The notes under the pieces were generated by a model. The model was given only the letters and a program-made list of their open reading frames with translations, made no database searches and had not been told where the DNA came from. A program made the translations under genes and the position numbers. Source: Neckera pumila (Eukaryota > Streptophyta > Bryopsida > Hypnales > Neckeraceae). From it: a DNA stretch of 64,000 nucleotides. Positions 11,444 through 21,761 of the stretch are shown piece after piece. The stretch lies in the NCBI GenBank assembly GCA_963969595.1, contig OZ018408.1, positions 49,787,022-49,851,021 on the forward strand, in the 5' to 3' direction. Positions within the stretch are counted from its first letter, which is position 1. Every line of letters begins with the position of its first letter.

Positions 11444-13615
11444 ATAGCTCTCCTGTGTTTTCCTGACGCCCCTTCTCTACCTAGGTCGTGGATTGTCTTG
11501 TGGTCTATCGTTGTAGTAATTGTTAGGAGAATCCAGACTGTCTTGCGTGACCTGCTAGCCTGAGTAGTCAATCCGGTCTAGTTGTAAGGAAAGTCTCTTT
11601 CTCGTCGTTTTTGTCAAGGTTTTCTTTTGAAGTTTATATCGTGGATCTTCTGACACGTTAAAACTCGGAGGGTAGGAATTAAGCGTCCTTCCTGAAGCCC
11701 AAGTTGTAGATCCCTCTTGGTCTAGAGGTTAAACTCGAATTTATTACATAGTTAAATACTCTAGACCGGATAGATATATACGTGGGAAAGGAGTTTCCGG
11801 TTCCGGATTACTGGAATTGGAACCAATCTAGACTAGTACTTGGGGTTTGTTTTGGGATATCAACTCACTTCATTCCGGCCAATTAGGAGAATTACACCAA
11901 GATCTCTGCGGAACAATACACGAGTCACTTTAGGGTCTACTAAGGCCTTAGAGAAGGGTTTTGTGCTTTCTGTGCTACGATACAACTTTCCTTCCTATTT
12001 TTTCTGCAACAACTTCTCCTTCTCACGCTCTTTAGGCCTGCACTTAGCTTCCTTTTTCTATCACACCAACTCTTTAAGCCTTAGTTGCTGTTCCGCCTCT
12101 TTGCAACGTTTCTCCTCTTCATCTAACAGATGTTGAGGTGACAACAATTGTGACTCTTCAACATTTTGAGAAAGAAAATTGAAACGGAACATCATACTTC
12201 TCAACAATGCTGAACTCAAAATATTCACATACAAGATACGAGTGTAGATGTTTTGCATTAGCTAGATTCTTACAACAACATCTTGGGTTGAGATATTTGG
12301 AACTAACACAAGCATCTGTCGGAAAGGATCCATACCTTGAATTCTCTTCTCCTTCACTTCTTTCACCTGAGCTAGACGCTCTTGCATCTTTTGCACATGC
12401 TTTAGTCCTTTCTTGTCAGAAGCCTTGCTTTTGGTTTCCTCTCCTTTGATTGCCGCTTTTTTCTCCTCGGCTGTGATTCCTTTGCAGGTTTATTGGCTAT
12501 AACGCCAGCAAGTTAACCACAAGAAATCATGTATTCCCCGGCCACAAAATACTAATCCCACCAACGCACCAAAGTTACCCACGCGACATGAAAAGCCCCA
12601 AATGCAGATGCAATTAGTCACGCAAGCACAAGCTAAAGTCATTTTGAAATTGCACTAAGTGATCTTCAGTACCTGCTCCAACTTTTGCAAGCTTTTCCTT
12701 CTCTTTCTTTTTCTTTTTCTTCTTTGAAGCTGTTGATTCTATAACTTCTTCTCTCCCAGGAAGAACGGCTTTAGCAGCCAAATATTTTTCTGGAACTGTC
12801 GGTTTCTTTGCTGCAACGGGTGATACAAAAATAGAGACAACCTCTGCAGTCGAAGGGGCAGATGTGCTTGGGCCTTCTCATTCTGCAAGAATGGCATCGA
12901 GGTCTTCTTCTTGTTGAATGGTTCGACCACTCTTTTTTCCCTCTTCTTTTATTTGCCTCTAGACTCTGCAAGAGCAACAATTGGTGCAGCAAAAACACCA
13001 GAATTAAAGAATAAGAATATGTTGCCAAAATAAAAATGAGAGTCCAGATTTGCAGACAAATAATATGGCACAAGAATGCAAAGCATCTCTAATTGAAATT
13101 CCTTGAATTATCAATGGACTTATGCTATACAAAAAAAAAAGTGTAATGCAAAGACAAAAAGTCTGTAGCATCATAAGCTAGTGCGGTGACTTGCTAGTTC
13201 TTTGCGCCAAATTCTTCAAATGTGTGGTAGCTTATTAGAACTCCAGAATGTTTTAGGGATAATCCTAAACTCATAATTTGGTCTCGAGACTGGATCAATC
13301 TATAATGGTCTACTGAGGGCTTCTTGTCCTTTTTCCCCTTCTTACTCTCATTTTGCCCGCAAACGTTTAAGACTCCACTTCATCCTTCTTTACTTCATCA
13401 AGAGAAGGTATGGCTGGGCTTGCTTCACTATCTAACACACTAAACGCTCCTTTTTTTGGTCCCCATTATTTCTTATTGTTCTTCTAGGCAGACCAATCCA
13501 TAGCTTCCACAGAGTCAGCTTCATCAATTCCCACAAAAGGCGTTCTCCTCCATCCAGATCACCCTCGTCTTCATATACTCGACCACCCTTCTTCTCCTTC
13601 TTCTTTTGCTTTCTG

Positions 13616-14069
13616 CAGCATACACAAACCAGAAAAGAGTTCCTTTCAGATCAATGCTGCAAGTGGGAAGAAATTCATTCCAGCCCTACTTCCTGATGTT
13701 GAGTCACTGATGCTAAATTGCTAATCAAACCCTACAAAACTGTACTCAAAATCTTGCAGAACATTCATTCTTTTCTGCATTCCGTTGACGTCAAGGGCCC
13801 GAGGGTCCGATTTCCTGGCATGCGACATGGTTGATGTCGAACGCAAAATCAGTCAAAAATGAAAGAGCGCAAGGCTCACCTGCCATGCAAAACATTCGAG
13901 AAAATTTTTAAAACCAACTGAGGTTGCACAACCTTGTAGGAGGCGATTCATCCTCGAGAACTCTATACCACTGGACAGAAATTGGTGAGCTCAAATCACC
14001 TAATTGAAGTTTGAGCCAAGAGAGAGATCCCCATGCCCTAAAACCATGAAATGAGAACAACCAGTGCGC
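13616..14069. other. Non-coding stretch upstream of the eIF5B relic
   Basis: No exon of the eIF5B relic or any other gene could be recognised here. It probably held an intron and the missing first exon or exons, now unreadable. No clear repeat was seen. Confidence 0.4.
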
Positions 14070-14880
14070 ACCCCTAAATGCCCAAGGGCTATTTTGAGCC
14101 TCTCGGAATTTGCTCTAAATTGAACAAAAAGCTAACATTTTGATAACGATTGAATCAATTTTTTGAATTGTAAACCGTACAAATTCAAACTAATGTAGAC
14201 ATGTTAGAGATCACATAGAAAAAGAAAACACAACAATCATACTACTAAAATCATAACTCCCTTTGTAATATCACAAATGCTACCATTAATAACAGGGGCT
14301 CATGCTTGCTATGCTACACATTCATTGTATCACATATTAGTAAAATTTTGATATATTTGAATAGAATGCATAATAATGATTTCAATAAGTCTTTGAAATA
14401 ATTAATTTTAATATTTTGTAAAAATATTTTCAATCATGCATACATAAAAATAATATTTTCACATAATGTTATATTACAGAAATAGAGTACTACCTCTGTC
14501 CCACTAAAAAGCTCTTTATTTTATCTCATGTTTTTCTTATACTAATTCATTGACCATGTTGTAAAATATAATTCAAAATGGTCTAAATTTTATATCACCA
14601 CAATTTGTTGCAACCAGAATTTTTGGTTTTCCTCTGCTTGTCTAAATAAGGGAACGGAAACAGGTAATTAGGATCCGTATCCGGTTAGAGGGGCAGAAGG
14701 AAACTAGAGATAGGCAACGCTAATCCAGTAAGGAGAAGATTGTATCTGATCCGGTCAAAATGTTAGTATTCAGGAGCGGAATCACATCCGGATCTCACCT
14801 CAGATTGGATTAGGGTTGGACCGGATTGATAAAGGACCGGACCGGAAAAGGTCATGATGACTTGCCAGGGGTCCTGGAAC

Positions 14881-14890
14881 TATATAAAGG
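14881..14890 (+). promoter_or_regulatory. TATA box of element C
   Basis: TATATAAAGG lies 275 bp from the element's 5' end and about 270 bp upstream of its ATG (15162). It is conserved at the same place in element A. Confidence 0.65.
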
Positions 14891-15161
14891 CTGGTCATCC
14901 TCATTTTTACTCCTTTACTTCCCTCGAGCTCTGGAGCTGACCTTGAACACTTTTACGCCTCCGTCTGCGCTAGAGCCATTGTATGTGTGTGCACTTCCGG
15001 CTGGGCATGTCCAAGAGTGTAGGAAGAATAAAGAACGTGTGGGTTGCAGGTTTTGTGGTTCTTTCCGGTTGAGATCGGACGAGAGGAAGTGAGGAACGAG
15101 ACGTGCGGCTAGGAGAGAGTGAGGTAGCAATCGGTAAGGGTCCAGCGGTCATTTAGTGTCC

Positions 15162-16814
15162 ATGCCTCAGCTGCGTAAGACCAGATCGGGCGCGCCCAGT
15201 TCCTCCTCCAACGTCAAACTCCGGAAAGTAGTTTCGGTCATTCCTACGGAGGAACCGGCCCAATCCGAGCTCATGGAAGATCTCAACGCCATGGGGTGCC
15301 TCATCTTGATGGATAAACCCTGGGGGTTTCGGGAGGAGTGGATGGTCAAAGAGATTAGGTGTAAGGCGTCGAACGAGTTTGACAATACTCTCCGGGGCCG
15401 CCCAACCGAATGGGAAGAAGAAAGGTGGAGGGAAGTTTACAACTTCCGGATGGGAGGTTCCGGTATGGCTGGACGGAAGGACGAGTTCATCCATGACAAG
15501 TTTCATGGAGAGCCGAGCAACAAGGACGGGTAAGTGGTCGCGGACTATAAGAGCGATCGGCACCGAAACCTCCTCCAGTTCCTAGTTCCGATTGTCCACT
15601 CGGAGAAGCCGACGAGGGTGACGATGACCATCGGTAACACCATTTTTGGTTCCCTGAGCGGGGAACGAAAAGTGAACTAGGCTCGGATCTTTTCCGATCT
15701 GGTGTCCCAGCTGGTGACGAGGATTGGAAAGAGTAGGGCCACTCCTTTGAGTCCCTAGCTCTTCCACCTCTACCAGCGCAACCAACTCCTCACTCATACA
15801 GAGGAGAAGACGTGGAGCATTCAGGAGTCTATCATCAAGTACGGAGAATCGGGTTCGGATGACGAAATGGAAAAGCAAATCGGGTCCGAACCTAAGACAG
15901 AAGAGGAAGAAGAGGAGGAGCCGTCCCGGCCGAAGAAGCGGATGAAGACGACGCCTCCTCGCAAGAGAGGAACCCCTCCAACCGCCTGGTCCACACCAGA
16001 ACAGGGACCGGAGGTGGAGATGCCGGATCTCGAGGACCCGGCCGACCCGTTCAACCAGTTGACGGTAACCCTGTTTGGGATACGAGCGGACTGGGAGGTC
16101 AAGACGAGAGCTCTCACCCGTATCGAAGAGATGGTGGGTGCACAGGCCAATAGCGATTTGACGGGTAAGGTGGGCCAATACCTAGCCAATCCGGATGAAC
16201 ACCGGAAGCAGGAGGCAGAGATCCGTCGGCTTCAGGAGGAAGTCGACACCCTAAGGGCTGACATGGTAGCCTTCAGGGAAGACAAGGCTGCAATCCAAGA
16301 GATGGCGGAGGCAGCCCGAAAGGTAGCTGAGTCGGTGAAGGACACTCTCGGAGAGTCCGGATCCACCGCAGTCAAGGCGGCACTATTTGACAAAGGGGTG
16401 CATGAAGAGAAGAAGGTATTTGGTTCCCGGATAGTTCGGATCCTGACCGACTTCACCGATCGGGTGGAAACGTCCTTAGTGGCAGCGAGAGAGGCGGCCA
16501 ACCGGATGGATGTCAGCAGTCGAAAGCTGAACGGATCCATGTACTCCCGGGAGATCCACCTCTCCGATATTTCGCTACCGGATTCGTTTGCAGCCGGAGG
16601 ATCGAATCCAAGGGAGCGTAGGGATCAGACACCCGAGTCAAGGAAGAGTAACCGGAGACCTGGGCCTGGGCAACCAATTCATCTAGATTCATCGCCAGGG
16701 TCAGATCTTCCGGATCCAGCTGCAGGGGAGCGGAGCCGGAACCTTGCCGATGTCTTCAACCAACTGCTCGAGGAACCAAGAAGTCCTACGCTGGGTGGGG
16801 GTGTTGGAGAGTAG
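15162..16814 (+). pseudogene. Gag-like ORF of element C (551 codons, three in-frame stops)
   Basis: The frame runs from ATG 15162 to TAG 16812-16814, interrupted by TAA 15531-15533, TAG 15678-15680 and TAG 15756-15758. Marks in order: DKPWGFREE, RWREVYNF, EFIHDKFH, a TIFGSLSGERKVN signature ending in the shared amber codon, an acidic run with PKKRMKTTPP (nuclear-signal-like), PEQGPEVEMPDLEDP, and a long coiled coil around EIRRLQEEVDTLRADMVAF. The C-terminal part is Ser/Pro/Arg-rich. Same-length agreement with element A indicates that the frame was kept under selection until recently. It is probably a capsid-like protein; no pol enzymes accompany it. Confidence 0.75.
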
Positions 16815-17920
16815 GTAGTTAGTTAGGAGTGTACAATTTTCTAAGATAGTTAGGACCGGATCGGATGTTGATCCGGTCTGGCCGGGTAGGATCGGACCCG
16901 GATGTCCAGCGCGGATTTTCGGGGGCCTTTTTGCTTTGTAATCAAGTTGTACATAAGTCAGCCCCTGCTTGGGAGTTAAGAGTCTTTTCACCTCATTTTT
17001 GTGTACGTCTTCTCTTGGCCTCTTGTTGCATATCTCTCCCGTGTGTGGCAGGGTTGTGTGGTGAGGAGTTAGAAAGGCGCATGCTTGTGCGATTTCTCCC
17101 TTTGGCGTCCTTGTTTTTGATCTTATGTGCAAGTGAGCGGGTTGTGAAAGTGTTGGGAGTGGATTCCAGATCCTCAGCAGCTCTAAGGTTTAGAATTCCG
17201 GACAAGACAGCCGTTGTTAGGCTAGGCAGATAGGGAGGGATTCCTTAGTCGTGCTAGAACTCCTGGGTGGGAAATCCAGTTGAGTGTCCGATCTCTTGAG
17301 AGATCTTGCTACCTTAGTGGGCAAACGGAAGGACTTTAGTTGATGTTGGAATGGACGGGTTTACTTGCAACCGCCTGGCTTCGTACAGACGGAACGTGGC
17401 GCTAAGGTCGTTGTAGTATGGGAGGATCGTACGGGGGGTTCTTGTGTGACTGGTGATCCGGAGAGTTCTCTAGATTGTTGTGAAGGATCAAACCGGGTCC
17501 GGATTAGTGTAGGAAATTGGAGAAGGAAGAAGTGGGTCTTCAGCCACTATAATTCACGGAAGGAGCGGCGAGCCTGCCACTCTCAAAAGCAAGGGGCGAA
17601 CCCTCTGATGGTGAAACAGAGGTAAAACTAAACCGGATGGTAGTAAGAGCGGATGTGAGTTGATCAGACCGGATTGGAAAGTGGACCAGATTGGAGAAGG
17701 AGAAGAGGGTCTAATTGTAGTCCTTGGTGTTGTTGTGTTTCCGGTTGTTGTGTTAGAACCGGAATAGGAAATATAGGTACTCACTTAGCTTAGAGACCAA
17801 ATAAGGCTATTTACTTCACAGAATCTCGCGGGTTCGATCTTTAGAGTCACTTTGTTATACTTTAAAGTGGTTTTTGGTAGTATAACTGGAAAATTGCTTG
17901 CCGTGTGCTGCAACACAATT

Positions 17921-20592
17921 CATGGAGAACATTGTATCTATTCAATGCAACCCAAACAAAAATTGGACCCAAGAAAACTTCCAATATGCGTACTCAAAAC
18001 TAGTAAAAAAACAGGAGGTAAAATCAAGAGCTTTTTAGTGGGTTTTAGGTAGTAGTAGTTTGCAATCACCTCTATAATATCACTTTTACAGCTTTTATAA
18101 TTTCAAAATTCTACTACTACCAAATGATTTGAGAAATTTATTCAATTGAAGCAATTTTGGATTTCACAACAATTAAGTTGTTCATGAAGTTTTTGAAATT
18201 TACAAGTTTTTCTTTTCAATTCATCAAGTTTTTGGGTTGCCATTGTTTGTAACAATTGAGTCAACTTTTGAATGCATTACAATAAATGTGTATCTTTTAT
18301 AGTATTCACCATTGCATATATTTCATTTATCATTCAATGAATTTCTATTGTACATTTCAATATATGCTTATTTATAAACAAAATTATACAAAGATTTTAG
18401 TAATTTTTATTTGAAAATTTATTGAAAGTTTTGTTCTGCATTTTAATATCTAATACATAAAAACTCTAATAAAATTCTAATGATGAATGCGTAGCATAGC
18501 AAGCGCCAACCGCTAGTATTATTTAAGGACTGAAAGATTATAATATTTGATCATTAGGGTGTTAAAACTATGAAAATCTTTGAGCTTTCTTTTTGCATAT
18601 CAAATTTTAAAAATTCAAGACCAAAAAAATATGAAGATGAAGGGCCTAACAAATATAACCTCCAATCAATTTATGACTTCTCAAAATCTACTCTGCAATT
18701 TTTTTAAATGAATTTCTAGTGTGAGTTTTTCTCCAAGATCTAGTGTATTTGAGGCTCATTTCCAAGAGCCCTCAACACAACAAAAAGGTGAGATTGCCAT
18801 GGATACCTTTGCACAAAATCTTGAATAGAAAAACCATAATCATTCATTTTCAAAATTGGATTTTTGATGCTAAAACTAGACTTCAAATTTAATCTTTCAA
18901 AAATATAAACTAATAAAAATAGCAGTTTGGTAAGGTTTTATTTAACTTCAAAGTTTCTTTGACACCACATTTGGGTGCCTTGGGCATTTAGGGGTTAAGA
19001 TAAAACAGCCCATTCTGGTCAGAATTAGGAGTTTGCCCTTGTGCCATTATTGAAATTTTTTAATTTCTATCTAACGTAGAGACAAGTGGGAGAAACAACA
19101 AGATTATATAAACTATATATTTTTTGGCAAATTGTGAATTTTTGAGGTGTTCAACCCATCATGGCCCAAAAGAGTCTCTAGACTACCCTAGAACCAACAA
19201 AATTTGTATTCGTAATGCTCATCTTACACACTATAAGAAGTCACAATTATTTCTAATGTGGAAGACCTAAAAAAGTCACTTCCTATAATGAAATTACTTT
19301 GAAAAGTTAGAAGTTCTTAATGTAGTCACTAATCACTCCATTATTGTCATGTAAGACATTAATTGTGGCCCAAATCTTATTTATTGAAAAAAAAATATAA
19401 TAGAATCATTCCCTAAGTGTCTACTATAGGGTCTTCTATCTGCAGTGGATTGTTCTACCGTACATCCTACTCAAAATCAACCAAGGTAGATGGTGCTAAT
19501 TAAATTGACCCAGGGGTTGGAGACCTAGAATTAATTGGAGGTAGCAAGAAAAATGTGAGTAGAATTTTGTCACATTATGAATTATTAATAATGCAATACA
19601 TAATGATGAGACTTTATCTTATAATAAAGATGAGACTTTATCTTACATTTTTTAGACTACCTCGAATTAGTTATGACTTTTTGAAGCTTCCTATTTATGA
19701 TGATTTAATTAGAGAGAGGTCAAAACCACAATTAGTTCTTGCATTCATCTTAGATTGACACCCTAAAATTTGAGAAACAGCATCCACATCCTTGGAAACT
19801 TTAGATGCCTTCCATTTTCTTGTTTAAAGAGCAAAATATTAAAACCAATACTTACGTATTTACTTTGAACTTCACATATATTATTTACACCATAAATGCA
19901 TTTAAATGAAGCACATCATAATGAACAATCCACTTAAGGAATTTTTTTACAAACCTCATACAATCCTTTCTACAACCCAACATCAAATCACAAATAATTT
20001 CAAACAAAAAACCACATGCACAAAAAATATTATATATATATAAATTTATATTCATATTAACAAATAAAAAATAAGACTTTCACAAGGAGCTCAAATCAAG
20101 CAACCCCATAGAGAAAGAGAATCCAAAAGATTATATCCTCACTTCCAAGTTCCATCCTTATATACTAGAAGACTATTAATTTTTAAAATAGACAAGAACT
20201 TCTTTTTACTTTTGGCTTTCTATGATTCTTGATTCTATCTTAAACCCTCTACTAATATAAAAGCTTTGTCATATTTAGTAATATTCTAAGCATGAGTTCA
20301 CAATGTATCTAAATGTTGATCCTCCACTTAGAATTGTTTAGTGCACTTGTCTTCATTTAAAAGCTGTCTAATTCTAGTACACAAATCCACCATTTTTGAA
20401 GATATCAATCTCCAAGCAATCTCTATTTGTATACTTGTGCACGTTTGAGCATGAATGAATCCATCCATCAATGAATTTGTCTATCAAGGCTCAAGAAAAA
20501 TTTGATGGGACTCTTTTATCCACATTGGAATCTATTTTTATTACCTTCTACCTCACACTTTTGTTACTATAACTAATTTATTTGGGATGAAC
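17921..20592. other. AT-rich intergenic DNA
   Basis: Up to 18995 this is the right half of element E. Beyond it only AT-rich sequence with short random frames is seen. A duplicated phrase near 19605-19650 (ATGAGACTTTATCTTA, twice) is the only local repeat noticed. No gene is supported. Confidence 0.5.
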
Positions 20593-20959
20593 CACTACTA
20601 GAAAAATCATGTCCAAACTAACAACTATTTAACTAAAAAGTGTTGATTTTTTTGGTAATTAGGACGTGTCAACTTGGACACTGTACAATCAAAAATTGTT
20701 AATTTGGATGTCCAAATTAACATTTTATTGTTATTCATCATTAGAAAAATGTTCATTTTTTTGTTAATTTTGACAAAAAAGTGTTGATTTTCAACAAAAA
20801 AAAGTGCTGATGTGGTTGTTGGTTTGATCAATTGAATTAAATTAATTTTTATAACAAAAAGACTCCAGCCAATTAAGAGCCAACATGTGGCACCTACTAC
20901 ATCAGCTTACAAATTAAATTCCACCCACATAGACAAACCACCTATGTAGTGGCGCCACG

Positions 20960-21043
20960 TGGGCGTGTAGAGGCATGCACAAGGGTTTGAACCTTGCACC
21001 TCATGGCTTGAGGTGCAAGGCCCTTGACCATCAAGCCAACCAT
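20960..21043 (-). repeat. tRNA-like module inside the CACTA element, copy 1
   Basis: On the minus strand TTGGCTTGATGGTCAAGGGC resembles a pol III A box. GGTTCAAACCC further on is a perfect B-box match. Between them CTTGCACCTCA and TGAGGTGCAAG form an 11-bp stem in the anticodon-arm position. The acceptor stem is not convincing, so it is a tRNA-derived (SINE-like) sequence, not a functional tRNA. Confidence 0.5.
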
Positions 21044-21099
21044 TAACTCATGTGAACAGAATAAGTTTTTTATTTATTTATGTAGTTTTGTTTCTCATT

Positions 21100-21458
21100 G
21101 TAAACTTAGCAGACTTTGGAGGCTATTTTGGCATTGTAGAAAAACTTATTTTAAAAACTTTGAACTAATAAAAGTTGGGAATTCAAATCAAGTTTCATCT
21201 CAAAATATCCGTTTTCAATTTCAGACCTCTGGTCAAAAGTTATAGACAAAATTCAAAGAGGGTGTTTAAAAATGCCAAAGAAATGTTCGTTTCAACCCCT
21301 CTCTGAACTTTGTCCATAACTTTTTAGTGGAGGCTCAAAATCTCAAACGGTTTTTTAAAGATAGAAGTTAGCTTTATTTTCCAACTTTAATTAGTTCAAT
21401 TTTTTTGAAAAAAATTGATTTACTATGCCATATCAAACATCAAAGTTTGCTAAGTTTA
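21100..21458. repeat. Foldback of about 160-bp arms in copy 1
   Basis: The arm from TTAGCAGACTTTGGAGG to CAAAATTCAAAGAGGG is followed, after a loop of about 32 bp, by its imperfect complement from CCCCTCTCTGAACTTTG to CAAAGTTTGCTAAG. A transcript would form a long hairpin. The same foldback is present at 59711-60100. Confidence 0.75.
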
Positions 21459-21761
21459 AAAAACATTGAATTTTGAATGATTAAGTTAAAAAACAAAATT
21501 CCATTGTACGTTAGAATACCAACCATGGTCATTTAAATGTTATTCAAATGACAAAAAGTTATTTGAAAATTTTGTAAGTCGAAATGAATAAATAAGTGTT
21601 GATTTTTTTGGAGTATCCAAATCAACATGCTATGAAATATGTTGCATTTTGTCACCAACATTTACATAATTGACACATATATGTTAATTTGGTCAATTTG
21701 GTACCCAATTCAATAAATAAGGGTTGATTTTTGTTGATTTGGATGCCATTTTCTACTGGTG

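Larger units (their letters stand above)
8072..12009 (+). mobile_element. Element B: 3.9-kb LTR-like element with gag-like frame, inserted in an eIF5B exon
   Basis: The insertion splits the eIF5B relic between codons for EKEKL and the following Leu. Removing 8072-12009 and one copy of the flanking CAACT (8067-8071 and 12010-12014) rejoins the eIF5B frame. That fixes the ends within 1-2 bp. The element begins TGTCGTAACA and ends near CTGCAA(CA), resembling the TGTTGCA/TGCAACA tips of A and C, with a possible 2-bp change at the right junction. Orientation is plus, opposite to the host gene. It carries a related but diverged gag-like frame at 8730-10889 and a 1.1-kb non-coding 3' part. No second LTR is seen. 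Confidence 0.8.
162..13615 (-). pseudogene. eIF5B: Decayed eIF5B (translation initiation factor 5B) gene, intron-containing, broken by insertions
   Basis: eIF5B is the cytosolic GTPase that joins ribosomal subunits at the end of translation initiation. Minus-strand exons read in the family's order: 13615-13365 (Lys-rich N-terminus), 12965-12673 (KKSGRTIQQEEDLDAIL and a poly-Lys run), 12486-12336, 12150-12010 continuing at 8066-7750 (EREKEKLL then KKKEEA), 7548-7133 (SDWDAKSF, acidic tail, then GHMDTG), 6868-6560 ([36 protein letters not shown]), about 6328-6231 (VNRLYGWKTCPNAPI), about 2600-2291 (LGLNSELYYKNK), 511-401 (LVNVVLHEGDQIVVCGM) and 228-162 (IRALLTLHPMKELHVK). The residues after that lie beyond the left edge. 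Stops and frameshifts are frequent (for example a stop after KELK; the G3 motif reads DTLGH instead of DTPGH), so it is dead. Kept introns show that it is a decayed gene copy, not a processed one. Exon borders are approximate. Confidence 0.88.
14606..17915 (+). mobile_element. Element C: 3.3-kb LTR-like element with gag-like frame, plus orientation
   Basis: It starts TGTTGCAACC and ends GTGCTGCAACA, so the outer 7 bp are perfectly inverted (TGTTGCA/TGCAACA). An exact 5-bp duplication, CAATT, flanks it at 14601-14605 and 17916-17920. Length is 3310 bp. It aligns with element A end to end, in the opposite orientation. It contains a TATA box at 14881, a 551-codon gag-like frame at 15162-16814 and about 1.1 kb of non-coding 3' sequence. 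No internal direct repeat of the ends exists, so two conventional LTRs cannot be assigned. It is nested in element E. Confidence 0.87.
14070..18995. mobile_element. Element E: older element with 18-bp inverted ends, split by element C
   Basis: The left end ACCCCTAAATGCCCAAGG (14070-14087) is matched exactly by its complement at 18978-18995. The right end is followed by TAA, giving TTAA across the junction. The left flank is GCGC, so the target duplication is not preserved. Without the nested 3.3-kb element C the element would be about 1.6 kb. The tips resemble those of the 0.93-kb TTAA-flanked family (for example 38462), suggesting a related group. The interior is AT-rich and no transposase frame is visible. 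Confidence 0.55.
20593..21761 (-). mobile_element. CACTA-type non-autonomous element with foldback core and tRNA-like module (copy 1)
   Basis: The left tip CACTACTAGAAAAA and right tip TTTTCTACTGGTG are inverted and match the CACTA-superfamily style. The flanking triplets AAC and ATC are only similar, so the 3-bp duplication has decayed. Inside are TTGTTGATTT subterminal words at both ends, a tRNA-like segment (20960-21043, minus) and a large foldback (21100-21262 against 21295-21458). The order of parts is the mirror image of the copy at 59372-60483, hence the minus assignment. No transposase is encoded. Confidence 0.75.

Noticed and set aside
14606..17915. A complete autonomous retrotransposon
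   Set aside because: No protease, reverse transcriptase, RNase H or integrase motif occurs in any frame, and the ends are not a repeated LTR pair.
20960..21043. A functional tRNA gene
   Set aside because: Pol III boxes and an anticodon-like stem are present, but the acceptor stem does not pair and the segment belongs to a repeated mobile element.
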